This document shows, piece after piece, positions 26,447-35,867 of a stretch of 64,000 nt of DNA; position 1 is the stretch's first letter, and each line of letters starts with the position of its first letter. A program made the translations under genes and the position numbers. The stretch covers positions 2,976,001 through 3,040,000 of the forward strand of contig NZ_OZ239981.1 in assembly GCF_965196975.1 (NCBI RefSeq), read 5' to 3'. The notes beneath the pieces were generated by a model. The model made no database searches, was not told the origin of the DNA, and saw only the letters and a list, made by a program, of their open reading frames with translations. Origin of the DNA: Endozoicomonas sp965196975 (GTDB lineage: Bacteria > Pseudomonadota > Gammaproteobacteria > Pseudomonadales > Endozoicomonadaceae).

Positions 26447-28276
26447 ATGCCTCTCTATACCGGTGAATTAAGGGAATTTATCACTAAAGCCAAGACCAAT
26501 GAGTTGTACTCCGAGCTAGAAGAAACCTTTAAGTTACAGTATCAAGAACAGCCCAACCGGGGAGAACTTCTGAGCTGGGAGAACTCTTTAAAGGCTCTTG
26601 CAACAGTTCTCACTGATAGCAGTCTTCCTGATGATGTCGGTGTCGTGCTCGAATATCAGCTGCCCCTTACATCCAAACGTATTGATGTCATGCTATGTGG
26701 TGAGAATAGCGTTGCGCAGGCGCATGCTGTCATTGTCGAGTTAAAGCAATGGCAAAAAACTGAACCTGCGCACTGTCCACAGGAAGTAAAAACTTACCTG
26801 GATGGTGAGATGCGCGATGTCCTACACCCCTCTGTTCAGGCATTAAACTACCTTGACTACCTGAATAATGCCCATGAATCATTTCATGGTGACTCGGCTG
26901 TTACCCTGACTGCCTGTGCATATCTGCATAACTACCAAGTTACAGAAAACGACCCTCTCTTGGATGCCAAGTTCACAGGTATTCTTTCTCAGTCCCAGCT
27001 TTTTCATACAGCAAATATTGACGAATTCTGCAGTTATCTAACAGATCATATAGGCCAGGGGAATGGCTGCCAGATCATCAATAAAATTGTAGAAGGCTCC
27101 TACCGCCCCAGTAAAAAACTGATGGTTAACGCTGCCTCGGTCATTCATAACAATGAACGATACGTTCTGCTTGATGAACAGAGGAAAGTGTATGACCGGA
27201 TTTTTGCTGCTGTTCGACATGCTTTGGCTGGGGATAGTCAGATCGTTTTAGTGATTGAAGGCGGTCCTGGTACAGGAAAGACGGTGGTTGCTTTACACGC
27301 ACTGGCAGAACTGATGAATTCTGGGCAAGTGGCCAACTATGTAACAGGCTCCAGAGCCATCAATGAAACCCTGTGGGAAGTATTGGACCCTGAATCCAGA
27401 GGGTATATTCGCTATTTCAATAATTATAATAGAGCTCACCCCAAAAGCATTGACGTCCTGCTTTGTGATGAAGCCCATCGTATGAGGGGTGATCCAGCTA
27501 ATCCTCATCAGGGACGAGAACAGTTTCAACAGCTGCTTAGTTCTTGTCGTGTACTGGTGCTATTTGTGGATGATGACCAAACGGTAAGACCAAATGAAAT
27601 AGGCAACGTCACATTTTTCAAAGAGCAGGCAAAAGCAAATCAAGTTGGCTGTCGGCATGAAAAACTGGAGGCACAGTTCCGCTGCGGAGGCTCTAACGCT
27701 TTCGTTAACTGGTTAAGTAACACGCTGCATATTGAACCTACCGCGAACAAAAGGTGGAGTGGTGAAGAAGAGTTTGACTTCCAGGTTTTTGATACTCCTG
27801 AAGCCCTCGAGGCCAAACTTCAGGCCACAATAGATCAAGGGTACGAAAGCCGTTATCTTGCCGGTTATTGTTGGTACTGGAACCAAAAAGCTAATCCTCC
27901 GGTTAAAGATATTAAGGTTGGGAGCTTTCAAAAGTTTTGGAATATTAATGGCCGTAACTGGGCTCTCAATGCCAAAGGTCTGGATGAAGCAGGCTGTATT
28001 TATACCGCACAAGGCTTCGAATTTGACTATGTCGGCATCATTTTTGGTGCTGACTTGCGATACGACCCCATCAATAAATACTGGGTTGGAGATTCATCAA
28101 AAAACTTTGATAATCCAGTTAAAAGATCCTCTCCAGAGCATTTCATCAGGTACATCAAAAACACCTACAAGGTGTTGATGTCCCGTGGTATGAAAGGTTG
28201 TTATGTCTACTTTGTAGACCCTGTTACCCGAGACTATTTCAAGTCTCGCATAAGATCTCAAGACGGTAATGCCTAG
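26447..28276 (+). CDS. PD-(D/E)XK-like nuclease fused to DUF2075 P-loop ATPase (609 aa)
   Basis: The N-terminal domain (about residues 40-190) carries a restriction-endonuclease-type signature: EYQLP (Glu69), KRIDVML (Asp80) and VIVELKQW (Glu98 and Lys100). The second half is a DUF2075-type P-loop ATPase, with Walker A GGPGTGKT (about 272-279), Walker B LLCDEAHRM (Asp341, Glu342), an arginine-containing LEAQFRCGGSNAF segment and a C-terminal YKVLMSRGMKGCYVYF helicase-like motif. DUF2075 proteins resemble Schlafen-type and SF1 helicases. The stop codon overlaps the GTG start of the next gene by one base. A DNA- or RNA-targeting defence role is inferred, not shown. Confidence 0.82.
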   Translation: MPLYTGELREFITKAKTNELYSELEETFKLQYQEQPNRGELLSWENSLKALATVLTDSSLPDDVGVVLEYQLPLTSKRIDVMLCGENSVAQAHAVIVELKQWQKTEPAHCPQEVKTYLDGEMRDVLHPSVQALNYLDYLNNAHESFHGDSAVTLTACAYLHNYQVTENDPLLDAKFTGILSQSQLFHTANIDEFCSYLTDHIGQGNGCQIINKIVEGSYRPSKKLMVNAASVIHNNERYVLLDEQRKVYDRIFAAVRHALAGDSQIVLVIEGGPGTGKTVVALHALAELMNSGQVANYVTGSRAINETLWEVLDPESRGYIRYFNNYNRAHPKSIDVLLCDEAHRMRGDPANPHQGREQFQQLLSSCRVLVLFVDDDQTVRPNEIGNVTFFKEQAKANQVGCRHEKLEAQFRCGGSNAFVNWLSNTLHIEPTANKRWSGEEEFDFQVFDTPEALEAKLQATIDQGYESRYLAGYCWYWNQKANPPVKDIKVGSFQKFWNINGRNWALNAKGLDEAGCIYTAQGFEFDYVGIIFGADLRYDPINKYWVGDSSKNFDNPVKRSSPEHFIRYIKNTYKVLMSRGMKGCYVYFVDPVTRDYFKSRIRSQDGNA

Positions 28277-30444
28277 TGTTAATCACTGTAGATGAATTTT
28301 GCGATTTCGTTTCTGACAGCCTCAATGATTTGATCGACGAACTGGCGTCCATAACCGGTCGCTCAACGGCTTCAGAGCGTGAAGCATGGCAACGCAGCCT
28401 GCCAAAGCTTTCTACTGTTTTTGCCAATGCAACAAAAGACAACCCGGCACTTGGTAGGGTTCACATGAATCTTGGTCACCTATCACTGGAGTATAAACTA
28501 CCGGGCGCATCAGCATGGTGTGATGCCCTGCTATTGGGGAAAGACAGTGAAGGTAACCCAAGAGTCGTTATCATCGAATTAAAAGACTGGGATCTGACAG
28601 GGGATCAACCAGGTCAATACGAAGGCCTGATTACCCATCATGGTCAGCAGCGCCTACACCCATCGGATCAGGCAAAAGGCTACACACAATACTGCCAGCG
28701 TTTTCATTCGGCAGTTCTGCAACATCAGGCTAAAGTCGATGGCTGCGTATTTTTTACCGGTAAGGGAGACCTGACACCTTATCTTCAATCACCTAATGAG
28801 CAACTGGCCACTGAATATCCCCTGTTTGATGTCAGTGATGCTGGTAACTTGCTGGGATCATTTCTCACTGAGCGTATCGTCGATTCAGATGAAGCCTTTG
28901 CTGAAGACTTTAAATGCGGGGTATACCAGCAGGATAGAAATATCCTGAGGCAAGTAGCTGCAGCAATGGCAGATAATCCAGACTCGCCTTTTGAGCTACT
29001 GGATGAACAGCGCAAGGGCTTTAACCTTGTGATGTCGGCGATAGAGAGTCATAAAGCGACCTCTGCTGAGAAAAAGGTCATTATTGTTCACGGCCCTCCA
29101 GGCTCTGGAAAATCTGCCCTGGCTGCCAATACCTGGGTGGAAGCTGCCCAAAAATTCAATGATCAGGGAAATATTGTTTTTGTCACCACATCAAGCAGTC
29201 AAAAAGCCAACTGGCAGCAGACGTTTGAGACGACCAGTAATGACAGAAATGCCAAAGGCATGGTGCTGCCTTCCAATCAGTTCAACCCGGGGCTTTCAGG
29301 CAACAAAGTAAGCAAGCTGAGGGAAGAGACAGGCAATGCAATGGAGTACGCAAATTGGCGTGAGTGTCTTGAGATTTTTCATGAACATTATCCGGAAGTT
29401 AAACGCTCTCCAGATAATCTCCACTTTTTATCCATCGTTGATGAAGCTCATGCCCTGATTAATCCGGATGGACATTCCATTGGCTTTGCCAGTGGCTGGT
29501 GTGTACAGGCCGGACCACAGGCATACCATATCATTCGAAGCTCCCAGATCAGCGTTTTCCTGTTGGACTCTGAACAATCATACAGGGACAGCGAAACAAC
29601 CAGTGTTCAGGATCTTGAGCGGTTTGCAAAAGAGTTTCATGCTGAAGTAGAGCATGTGGATCTTTCCGGCCAGCAATTCCGTTGTGGCGGCTCCAAGGAG
29701 TATGAATTGTGGGTCGACAGCCTGCTCGATAGCTCTATTCCAGATAAGATTGATGTGAGCTGGCGGATTACATCTGATAACCCGAATGGTGCTTTTGGAT
29801 TTCAGCTGGTTGATTCGCTGCACGGATTGGATGAAACATTAAAAGCACACCATGCAGATGGTCATAGTGTTCGATTGCTTTCCAGTTACTCCCGTAAATG
29901 GGTTACCAAAAAAGAGAGCAATATTCACCATCTGCCACCAGAGCATCAAGACTTTTTCTTCCAGTACGCTGATGATTCCGGAAACCAGAAAACCTGGAGC
30001 CGCCCATGGAATTATGCTCCCAATGAAGACTACTCCATGTATATCCAGGCAACACCTGGTTCAATGATGGAGGCAAACCCTCTGGCTGAAGTTGGCTGTC
30101 CATATGTTGTCCGAGGTTTTGAATACGACTATTTGGGTATTTTATGGCTGGATGACCTAGTTCGCCGTAATGGCCAGTGGACACTACTGCTTGATAATGT
30201 CCATGAAACAGCATTGAAAGTTTCAGGAAAGGCAGCCCGACAGAAGCTCCGCAAACGGGGTAGTCCGGAAGCTATCCAAGCTCAAATTGACAGCATTGCC
30301 GAAGGAAAGCTGAAGCTACTTTCGCGAGTTGCCCGAGGTTATCGAATTTTGCTGACCAGGGCAGTTAAAGGTGTCTATGTATACGCTCATGATGATGAGA
30401 CCCGGGACTACTTGAAGGGTAACTATTCAGCACCCTTCATATAA
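28276..30444 (+). CDS. Second PD-(D/E)XK-like nuclease-DUF2075 ATPase (722 aa), C-terminus altered by IS66
   Basis: This protein is a longer relative of the preceding one. The nuclease signature repeats with equal spacing: LEYKLPG (Glu72), WCDALLL (Asp83) and VIIELKDW (Glu101, Lys103). Walker A GPPGSGKS is at about 273-280, Walker B SIVDEAHAL at about 387-395, and QQFRCGGSKEYELW and YRILLTRAVKGVYVY follow. It starts with GTG in a TAGTG overlap with the upstream gene. IS66 copy 2 entered seven codons before the original stop: the original end KEVLNGRV is replaced by KGNYSAPFI from the IS. The core domains are intact, so activity may persist. Confidence 0.82.
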   Translation: MLITVDEFCDFVSDSLNDLIDELASITGRSTASEREAWQRSLPKLSTVFANATKDNPALGRVHMNLGHLSLEYKLPGASAWCDALLLGKDSEGNPRVVIIELKDWDLTGDQPGQYEGLITHHGQQRLHPSDQAKGYTQYCQRFHSAVLQHQAKVDGCVFFTGKGDLTPYLQSPNEQLATEYPLFDVSDAGNLLGSFLTERIVDSDEAFAEDFKCGVYQQDRNILRQVAAAMADNPDSPFELLDEQRKGFNLVMSAIESHKATSAEKKVIIVHGPPGSGKSALAANTWVEAAQKFNDQGNIVFVTTSSSQKANWQQTFETTSNDRNAKGMVLPSNQFNPGLSGNKVSKLREETGNAMEYANWRECLEIFHEHYPEVKRSPDNLHFLSIVDEAHALINPDGHSIGFASGWCVQAGPQAYHIIRSSQISVFLLDSEQSYRDSETTSVQDLERFAKEFHAEVEHVDLSGQQFRCGGSKEYELWVDSLLDSSIPDKIDVSWRITSDNPNGAFGFQLVDSLHGLDETLKAHHADGHSVRLLSSYSRKWVTKKESNIHHLPPEHQDFFFQYADDSGNQKTWSRPWNYAPNEDYSMYIQATPGSMMEANPLAEVGCPYVVRGFEYDYLGILWLDDLVRRNGQWTLLLDNVHETALKVSGKAARQKLRKRGSPEAIQAQIDSIAEGKLKLLSRVARGYRILLTRAVKGVYVYAHDDETRDYLKGNYSAPFI

Positions 30445-32017
30445 ATCTGGAATTTTCTGATTTTTCGACCATCATCTTATACTCAATTTTTCTAACAAAT
30501 CTCCAGTATGGAACCAGACTTCCCAGCTACTCCGTTTACCGAAGCTCTCCTTAAAGAGAATGAAGAGCTTCGGACCGAGAATGCGCTTTTACGGGAACGT
30601 TGCAGCGAACTGGAAGAAAGGGTTAATAAAAACAGTCAAAACAGTAGTAAGCCACCATCGTCAGATGGTTATCAAAAGCCCAGTAAAAAAGGGAGTGATA
30701 AAGGTGATACATCTTCCAAAGAAGCCCCCTGCTCCTCACAGGAAACACCGAACCCCAAAAGCCTTAGACCATCTTCAGGCAATAAACCAGGTGGCCAGAA
30801 AGGTCATCAAGGCTCTTGTTTGAGACGTGTCGCCTTACCCGATTATGTCAGGCATCTGAAGGTTGAAAAATGTTGCTGTTGCCAGTCTTCGCTTATCGAT
30901 ATTAAACCCACCAAATACATTGAGCGACAGGTTTTTGATCCAGGTAGACCCGGAGAATTTGAAGTTACCGCGTACTGGGCAGACGTTAAAGTATGTCCTT
31001 GTGGTAAACGGAACACCGCTGAGTTTCCCCAAGGAGTGAAAGCCGCTGCTCAATACGGAGAAGTGACTCAGGCAATGGCTGTTCATTTAAACCAGTATCA
31101 CTTCATCCCATATCACCGGGTGTCTGAGTATTTCAATACTATTTATTGCATGAGTGTCAGCGCAGGCTCTGTTGCCAATTTTGTTGCCTATACCCATGAG
31201 AACCTGGCCTCTACTGAGCAGAGTATCCGCGATGCTTTACAAGAAAGTCCGGTTGCAGGAGCGGATGAAACTGGCATGCGGGTTGACGGTTCACTGTGGT
31301 GGTTACACATTATGCGAGATGACCAATGGACGCTTTACTACCTCTCAGAAAGGCGAGGTTGTGAAGCAATGGATGCAATGGGCATCCTGCTGACTTTTGC
31401 AGGCATTCTGGTTCACGATCATTGGAAGTCCTACTTTGCCTATGCGGCAGTGCATGTGCTTTGTAATGCCCATCATCTGAGAGAGCTTCAGGGAGTTGTC
31501 GATAGGGATGCGAATAAGCTGGCTCTGCGGCTGATGAAATTGCTTACGCTCTCCTGGCACTTCTGCAAGAAATACAAAGCAGCCGGTCTGACTCAAATGC
31601 CTGGTGCAATACAGCTTCGCATTGAGACGATATACGACCAAATCCTTCAAAGGGCTCTCACGAAGGAAACCGCTTATATGGAAAAACAACGACAGGTGCT
31701 TGGACGTAAGAAGGTCAGGAATACCAAGGCCTACAACCTGTTCAAAAGGCTTATTGAGTTTAAGGTTGAAACGTTGCGCTTCATGTCGGACTTTTCAATT
31801 CCCTTCGATAACAATGGCAGTGAACGTGATGCCAGGATGGCCAAACTTAAGCAGAAGATCTCAGGCTGCTTCAGAAGCGAAGACGGAGGTACCATGTTTA
31901 CCCGAATCCGAAGCTATTTATCATCTGCTAAAAAGCAGGGGTTGAACATATTTCAGGCGCTTCTTAAAGCGGTTCGAAATTACAACAATACGCCTTTGCT
32001 GGGTGCTGAATAGTTAC
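30419..32017 (+). mobile_element. IS66-family insertion sequence, copy 2
   Basis: The element is 1599 bp with the same 17-bp inverted repeats as copy 1. It is flanked by the 8-bp duplication CTTGAAGG at 30411-30418 and 32018-32025. It lies inside the last codons of the 722-residue ATPase gene and separates that gene from the downstream helicase gene, with which it originally overlapped. Confidence 0.95.
30508..32013 (+). CDS. IS66-family transposase (TnpC type), copy 2
   Basis: The 501-residue product has the same sequence as that of copy 1, with the coiled-coil N-terminus, CCCCQSS zinc cluster and DDE residues in ADETGMRV, VHDHWKSY and NNGSERDARM. It is oriented with the surrounding operon, so read-through could still transcribe the helicase gene. 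Confidence 0.95.
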   Translation: MEPDFPATPFTEALLKENEELRTENALLRERCSELEERVNKNSQNSSKPPSSDGYQKPSKKGSDKGDTSSKEAPCSSQETPNPKSLRPSSGNKPGGQKGHQGSCLRRVALPDYVRHLKVEKCCCCQSSLIDIKPTKYIERQVFDPGRPGEFEVTAYWADVKVCPCGKRNTAEFPQGVKAAAQYGEVTQAMAVHLNQYHFIPYHRVSEYFNTIYCMSVSAGSVANFVAYTHENLASTEQSIRDALQESPVAGADETGMRVDGSLWWLHIMRDDQWTLYYLSERRGCEAMDAMGILLTFAGILVHDHWKSYFAYAAVHVLCNAHHLRELQGVVDRDANKLALRLMKLLTLSWHFCKKYKAAGLTQMPGAIQLRIETIYDQILQRALTKETAYMEKQRQVLGRKKVRNTKAYNLFKRLIEFKVETLRFMSDFSIPFDNNGSERDARMAKLKQKISGCFRSEDGGTMFTRIRSYLSSAKKQGLNIFQALLKAVRNYNNTPLLGAE

Positions 32018-32034
32018 CTTGAAGGAAGTGCTTA

Positions 32035-33717
32035 ATGGCCGCGTCTGAGTTACTGGATTATGTGCTTCAGGAAAAAGCCCATGCAGAAGAAGAAATTCGA
32101 CGGCTGACAAACCTGCCTGAAGAAACTCAGGTTGAAAAAGGCTTACTGGTTCCAGAAATGACGCTGGTAAAACAGGATGGTAATGAGCTGCTATTCAGCT
32201 GCTCAGTCAATCACTCCCGAGTGAAGCCAGGAGATAGAGTTGAACTCTGTCGCTCGGGTAAATGGGAGGCCTGTACAGTCATTGAAAACCTTCAGGACGA
32301 AATTACCGTTCTGATTAAAGATTTGGGGAAATCCTATCCACAAGATCAGCCCTATCAGTTAAGAGTGGTGCACTATCAACTTCTGGAACCTGTTATTGCC
32401 ACCTTGGAAGGAATGAGGGACGGAGCCCCCGGAAAGGGATTTTGGGATACTTTGTTTGGCGAAAAAGCCATTAAGCCTAAAGGATTGGGAGGCCTGACAG
32501 CTTCAGCAGCAATCAACTTGCTCGAAGGTCGGGAGTTGAATAGCACTCAACTCTTGGCTGCTCAGCGAATTCTGGCGAAACCGAGCCTGTTAGCCGTACA
32601 AGGGCCTCCAGGCACGGGAAAAACTCGCCTGCTTGCTTCAGTTACCCAGGCGTTTATTCAAAAGAAACAGCGCATAGCCGTATTAGCCCCAACACACCAG
32701 GCAGTGAACAATGCGCTTTCTGTCATTGCTGAAGCATGCCCTGACCTCCAGGCTTTCAAGATTGGTGAAAAGCTGAAGTCTTCAGGATTGTCCGAAAAAG
32801 TGCATACACGGACTATCGCGCAGTTCAACAGTGATTGCCGAAAAAAGAAAATAGCGCCTAATGTCGTTGGAATGACCTTTTATTCCGCGATTACCAATCT
32901 TGGCCTGCGATCCTCTCCTTTTGCACCTAACATAATATTGGTTGATGAAGCGGGACAGTTGCCCTTGAGCTATGGAGCTTTGACGGGTACTTTCGGGGCA
33001 GGTTCCGTAGTTTGTTTCGGTGATGACGCTCAACTGCCCCCAATATTTCAGGGAGAATTAGAATCCCACTCTTGCTCAAAATCGTTGTTTTCTGCAATAC
33101 GGTCATCAAACCCTGATGCAATAGTCGCGTTGGACTTAAGTTACAGAATGAACAGCGAAATATGCAGCCTGATTTCACGCAACTACTATCGGACTGCAGA
33201 TGGTCAGGAGTTTTTAAAGACCAGTAATAAGATATCCGGCGATCTGAGCCTGCCACTTTCTGCAGAGATTGAGCCATGGATTCACACTGTTATTAATAGT
33301 GATAAGTCGGTACATCACCTGACACAGTTTTCTGATGACAACTGCCAACAAGAAAACGCTGGGGAAGCTCAAGCTATTGCAAAACTCGCATCTGCTTACC
33401 TGAGATCTGGTGGAAGCCCAGATGAATTAATCATCGTAGCCCCATATCGCAAGCAGATTTCTGTGATCAAATCTTGTCTGCGTCAGTTATGGGATGGGAC
33501 ATTTCCTGCCATTGACTCTGTTGAAAGGGTGCAGGGACTTGGTGCGGATTTTGTGATCATCAGTATGACCAGTAGTGATTTTTTTCATATCCGCGACAAC
33601 GAGAAATTTCTATGTTCACCTAATCGGTTGAATGTGGCCCTGAGTAGAGCTAAACGAAAAGTTGTTGTATTTATTCATGGAAATATAGAACCCCAGATTG
33701 GTATAGACTGGCATTAA
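32035..33717 (+). CDS. SF1 helicase, UPF1/Dna2-like (560 aa)
   Basis: Residues about 1-150 form an N-terminal region with a beta-rich part. The helicase core then shows Walker A QGPPGTGKTRLL (about 189-200), PTHQAVNNAL, the DEAG-type Walker B IILVDEAGQLPLSY, GDDAQLPPIF, LDLSYRMN and the C-terminal VQGLGADFVIIS and NRLNVALSRAKRKVVVF. These match UPF1/IGHMBP2/Dna2-type SF1 helicases. Before IS66 insertion its ATG overlapped the stop of the ATPase gene by about 14 bases. Its GAAGGAAG ribosome-binding site survives across the right target duplication. It is the third gene of the candidate nuclease-helicase system. Confidence 0.85.
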   Translation: MAASELLDYVLQEKAHAEEEIRRLTNLPEETQVEKGLLVPEMTLVKQDGNELLFSCSVNHSRVKPGDRVELCRSGKWEACTVIENLQDEITVLIKDLGKSYPQDQPYQLRVVHYQLLEPVIATLEGMRDGAPGKGFWDTLFGEKAIKPKGLGGLTASAAINLLEGRELNSTQLLAAQRILAKPSLLAVQGPPGTGKTRLLASVTQAFIQKKQRIAVLAPTHQAVNNALSVIAEACPDLQAFKIGEKLKSSGLSEKVHTRTIAQFNSDCRKKKIAPNVVGMTFYSAITNLGLRSSPFAPNIILVDEAGQLPLSYGALTGTFGAGSVVCFGDDAQLPPIFQGELESHSCSKSLFSAIRSSNPDAIVALDLSYRMNSEICSLISRNYYRTADGQEFLKTSNKISGDLSLPLSAEIEPWIHTVINSDKSVHHLTQFSDDNCQQENAGEAQAIAKLASAYLRSGGSPDELIIVAPYRKQISVIKSCLRQLWDGTFPAIDSVERVQGLGADFVIISMTSSDFFHIRDNEKFLCSPNRLNVALSRAKRKVVVFIHGNIEPQIGIDWH

Positions 33718-34124
33718 AATTCAGGCAGTTTGAAATTTAGATCTCATCATTTTCATACTGCCAGCCATACCCACCGGCCGATGCTCTCTTTCCTCGGCAG
33801 ACCTTCGCAATATTTGAGTGCCAGATACCAAGCTCTCTTTCAACGTCGGTTATACAGCCCCAGCGCTTAATCACCTTTCCAGTGCTGGTGTTCAGCTGCA
33901 AAACAGCAACACTGCAGGCATTATCTTCACCGATAATGTGCTCTTTAAGACCAAGAGCTATGGCATTTTTCTGGCTCTCTGAGTTATTGACCCAAACTAG
34001 ATTTTCAAGACGGGAGTCTTTTTTGTTGCCGTTTAAATGAATCACCATGGGTTTGTTCAAAGGGTTGGGTATGAACACCTCCGCCAGCAAACGGTGGAGA
34101 GAATATGTATATTTTTTATTATTC

Positions 34125-35240
34125 TAGGACTTTCGCATTGACAGGCAGCTGTAAAAATTGCTAGATCAGCAAAAAATAGCGGATGTCGTCGTGCGTAGAA
34201 AGATAACAAGACCTACAACAGCTGGGTGTGATTTGCCGAAATATACAGGGTTTCTATTGTGTGAGCCGAAATCAGCAACCTGTACTCGCCTTAGTGAGAT
34301 CGGAGATATGTCACACCACAGCGTTAACCGTTTTCTACAACGTGAAGACTTTGCTCCCAATGACCTTTTCATGGAAGTAGCCGCAAGGCTGATTCTTGAT
34401 GGGGGCACGCTATCGGTTGATGATACGGTGCTGGATAAGCCGTACAGTAACTACACGGCATTCATCGGCTATCATTACTCGGGCAAGCATCATAAAGCCG
34501 TCAAGGGCATTAATCTCATAACGCTCTATTACACCGATATCAAAGGCTATAGCCTTCCTGTCAATTTCCGTATCTATGACTCTGCGGACGGAAAGTCCAA
34601 AAATGATTATTTTCTCGAGATGCTGAAAGAAGTACTTGTATGGGGCTTACGACCTGCATTTGTTACGGGGGATTCCTGGTATAGCAGTGCCGCAAACCTG
34701 AAGACTGTGAAAAACAACGGTCTGGGTTTTATGTTTGCCGTTAAAAGCAACCGTACTGTTTCTATCCAAAAGGGTGACTACCAACAAGTGCAGAGCCTGG
34801 AGATTCCTGAAGAGGGAATAACCGTTTGGCTACGTAATTTTGGTTCTGTGCGTTTGTACCGGACGCGGCTAAAAAACGAGCTGCGCCATTACGTCGTCTA
34901 CACACCCCATGCTGGATCAGAGGTATCACCACAGGTAGGCTTTAATGAACTTCACCTGCACCATTGGGCGATCGAAGAGTATCACCGGGCGCTGAAACAA
35001 CTCTGCAGTATTGAGCGCTTTCAGGTGAGAGGAAAGCAGCAGGTCAGGAACCATATTTTTGCCTCTATCTTTGGGTATGCCTGCCTTCAGGCCAAGAAAG
35101 TATCTGAATCTCTCAGTAGCATCTATCGCGTTAAGAATGATGCGCTCAAGGATGCTATTTGGGACTTCATTAAGAGCTTCTCTGATGGTAAAGACTGGCT
35201 GAGACCATCTTTTATCAGAGCTGTCAATGCGTAAGTTCTA
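34125..35240 (+). mobile_element. IS701/IS4-like insertion sequence, copy B
   Basis: This copy is 1116 bp, equal in length to copy A and in opposite orientation. It has the same 20-bp ends and a 5-bp duplication TATTC at 34120-34124 and 35241-35245. The precise repair of the HNH gene after its removal confirms these boundaries. The pair of inverted copies could promote inversion of the 11-kb segment between them. Confidence 0.92.
34158..35234 (+). CDS. IS701/IS4-like DDE transposase, copy B
   Basis: This 358-residue transposase has the same sequence as copy A, with LSVDDTVLDKP, FVTGDSWYSS and HHWAIEEYHRALKQ carrying the presumed catalytic residues. The frame is intact, so the element may be mobile. 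Confidence 0.92.
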   Translation: MLDQQKIADVVVRRKITRPTTAGCDLPKYTGFLLCEPKSATCTRLSEIGDMSHHSVNRFLQREDFAPNDLFMEVAARLILDGGTLSVDDTVLDKPYSNYTAFIGYHYSGKHHKAVKGINLITLYYTDIKGYSLPVNFRIYDSADGKSKNDYFLEMLKEVLVWGLRPAFVTGDSWYSSAANLKTVKNNGLGFMFAVKSNRTVSIQKGDYQQVQSLEIPEEGITVWLRNFGSVRLYRTRLKNELRHYVVYTPHAGSEVSPQVGFNELHLHHWAIEEYHRALKQLCSIERFQVRGKQQVRNHIFASIFGYACLQAKKVSESLSSIYRVKNDALKDAIWDFIKSFSDGKDWLRPSFIRAVNA

Positions 35241-35867
35241 TATTCTTATGCAGAGAAACTGAGTAGCCGCCCTTTATGTGATTTGTTGGCTTAACCAATA
35301 ACTCTTTATCACGAACACCTGCGTTCCTACTCTTGATACGGCCCTTGCTTGATATCCAGTAAAGGCCTTCAAAGCCAGGAACTTCCCGCCATTCTTCCCC
35401 GTCGAGGTTAGAAACTTCTGAGCTGACTTTTCGGGATATCCCAAAGTGAGACTCAAGGAGCTTTGCTATCGTATAACCTGCATGCTTAGAGCCATTGTAG
35501 AGAAGTACTGACTCATTATTTCCTACGACACGTTTGGCCAGCAATTTACCTGTGGCCACAACTCTGACATCACCAGAGCTGGAAAGCTCATAACGAGTCT
35601 CAAAGCCTTTTATGGGGGTCCATTGTACGGAATTAGATCCTGTAATATGCAAAAATGATAACCGTTAAACGTAAATGGTCAGGAGTCAGATTATAAGGTT
35701 CGTATGCTTTAACTAAAAGCCCACTGGAACATTTTAATACCAGTCTAGAACTTGAACCGCAGCCATTTAATTGATGGTCACTATTACTGTTTTGACATCT
35801 ACTAAAGTTATAGATGTATCAGTTTTCTTAAAAGTGATTTTTAACTGATGTACATGAAGGTCAAATC

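Larger units (their letters stand above)
33737..35652 (-). pseudogene. NUMOD4-HNH homing-type endonuclease gene split by IS701/IS4-like copy B
   Basis: Joining the part right of the element (35652 down to 35241) to the part left of it (34119 down to 33737) gives a continuous 264-residue frame. The N-terminal half has two NUMOD4-like motifs (WTPIKGFETRYELSSSGDV and WREVPGFEGLYWISSKGRI). Across the junction the sequence reads LHKNNKKYTYSLHRLLAEVF and continues into the HNH core VIHLNGNKKDSRLENLVWV. Such proteins are free-standing homing endonucleases of phages and bacteria. The start is uncertain (a TTG at 35652). The IS now separates the DNA-binding part from the HNH part, so it is very likely inactive. 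Confidence 0.88.
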
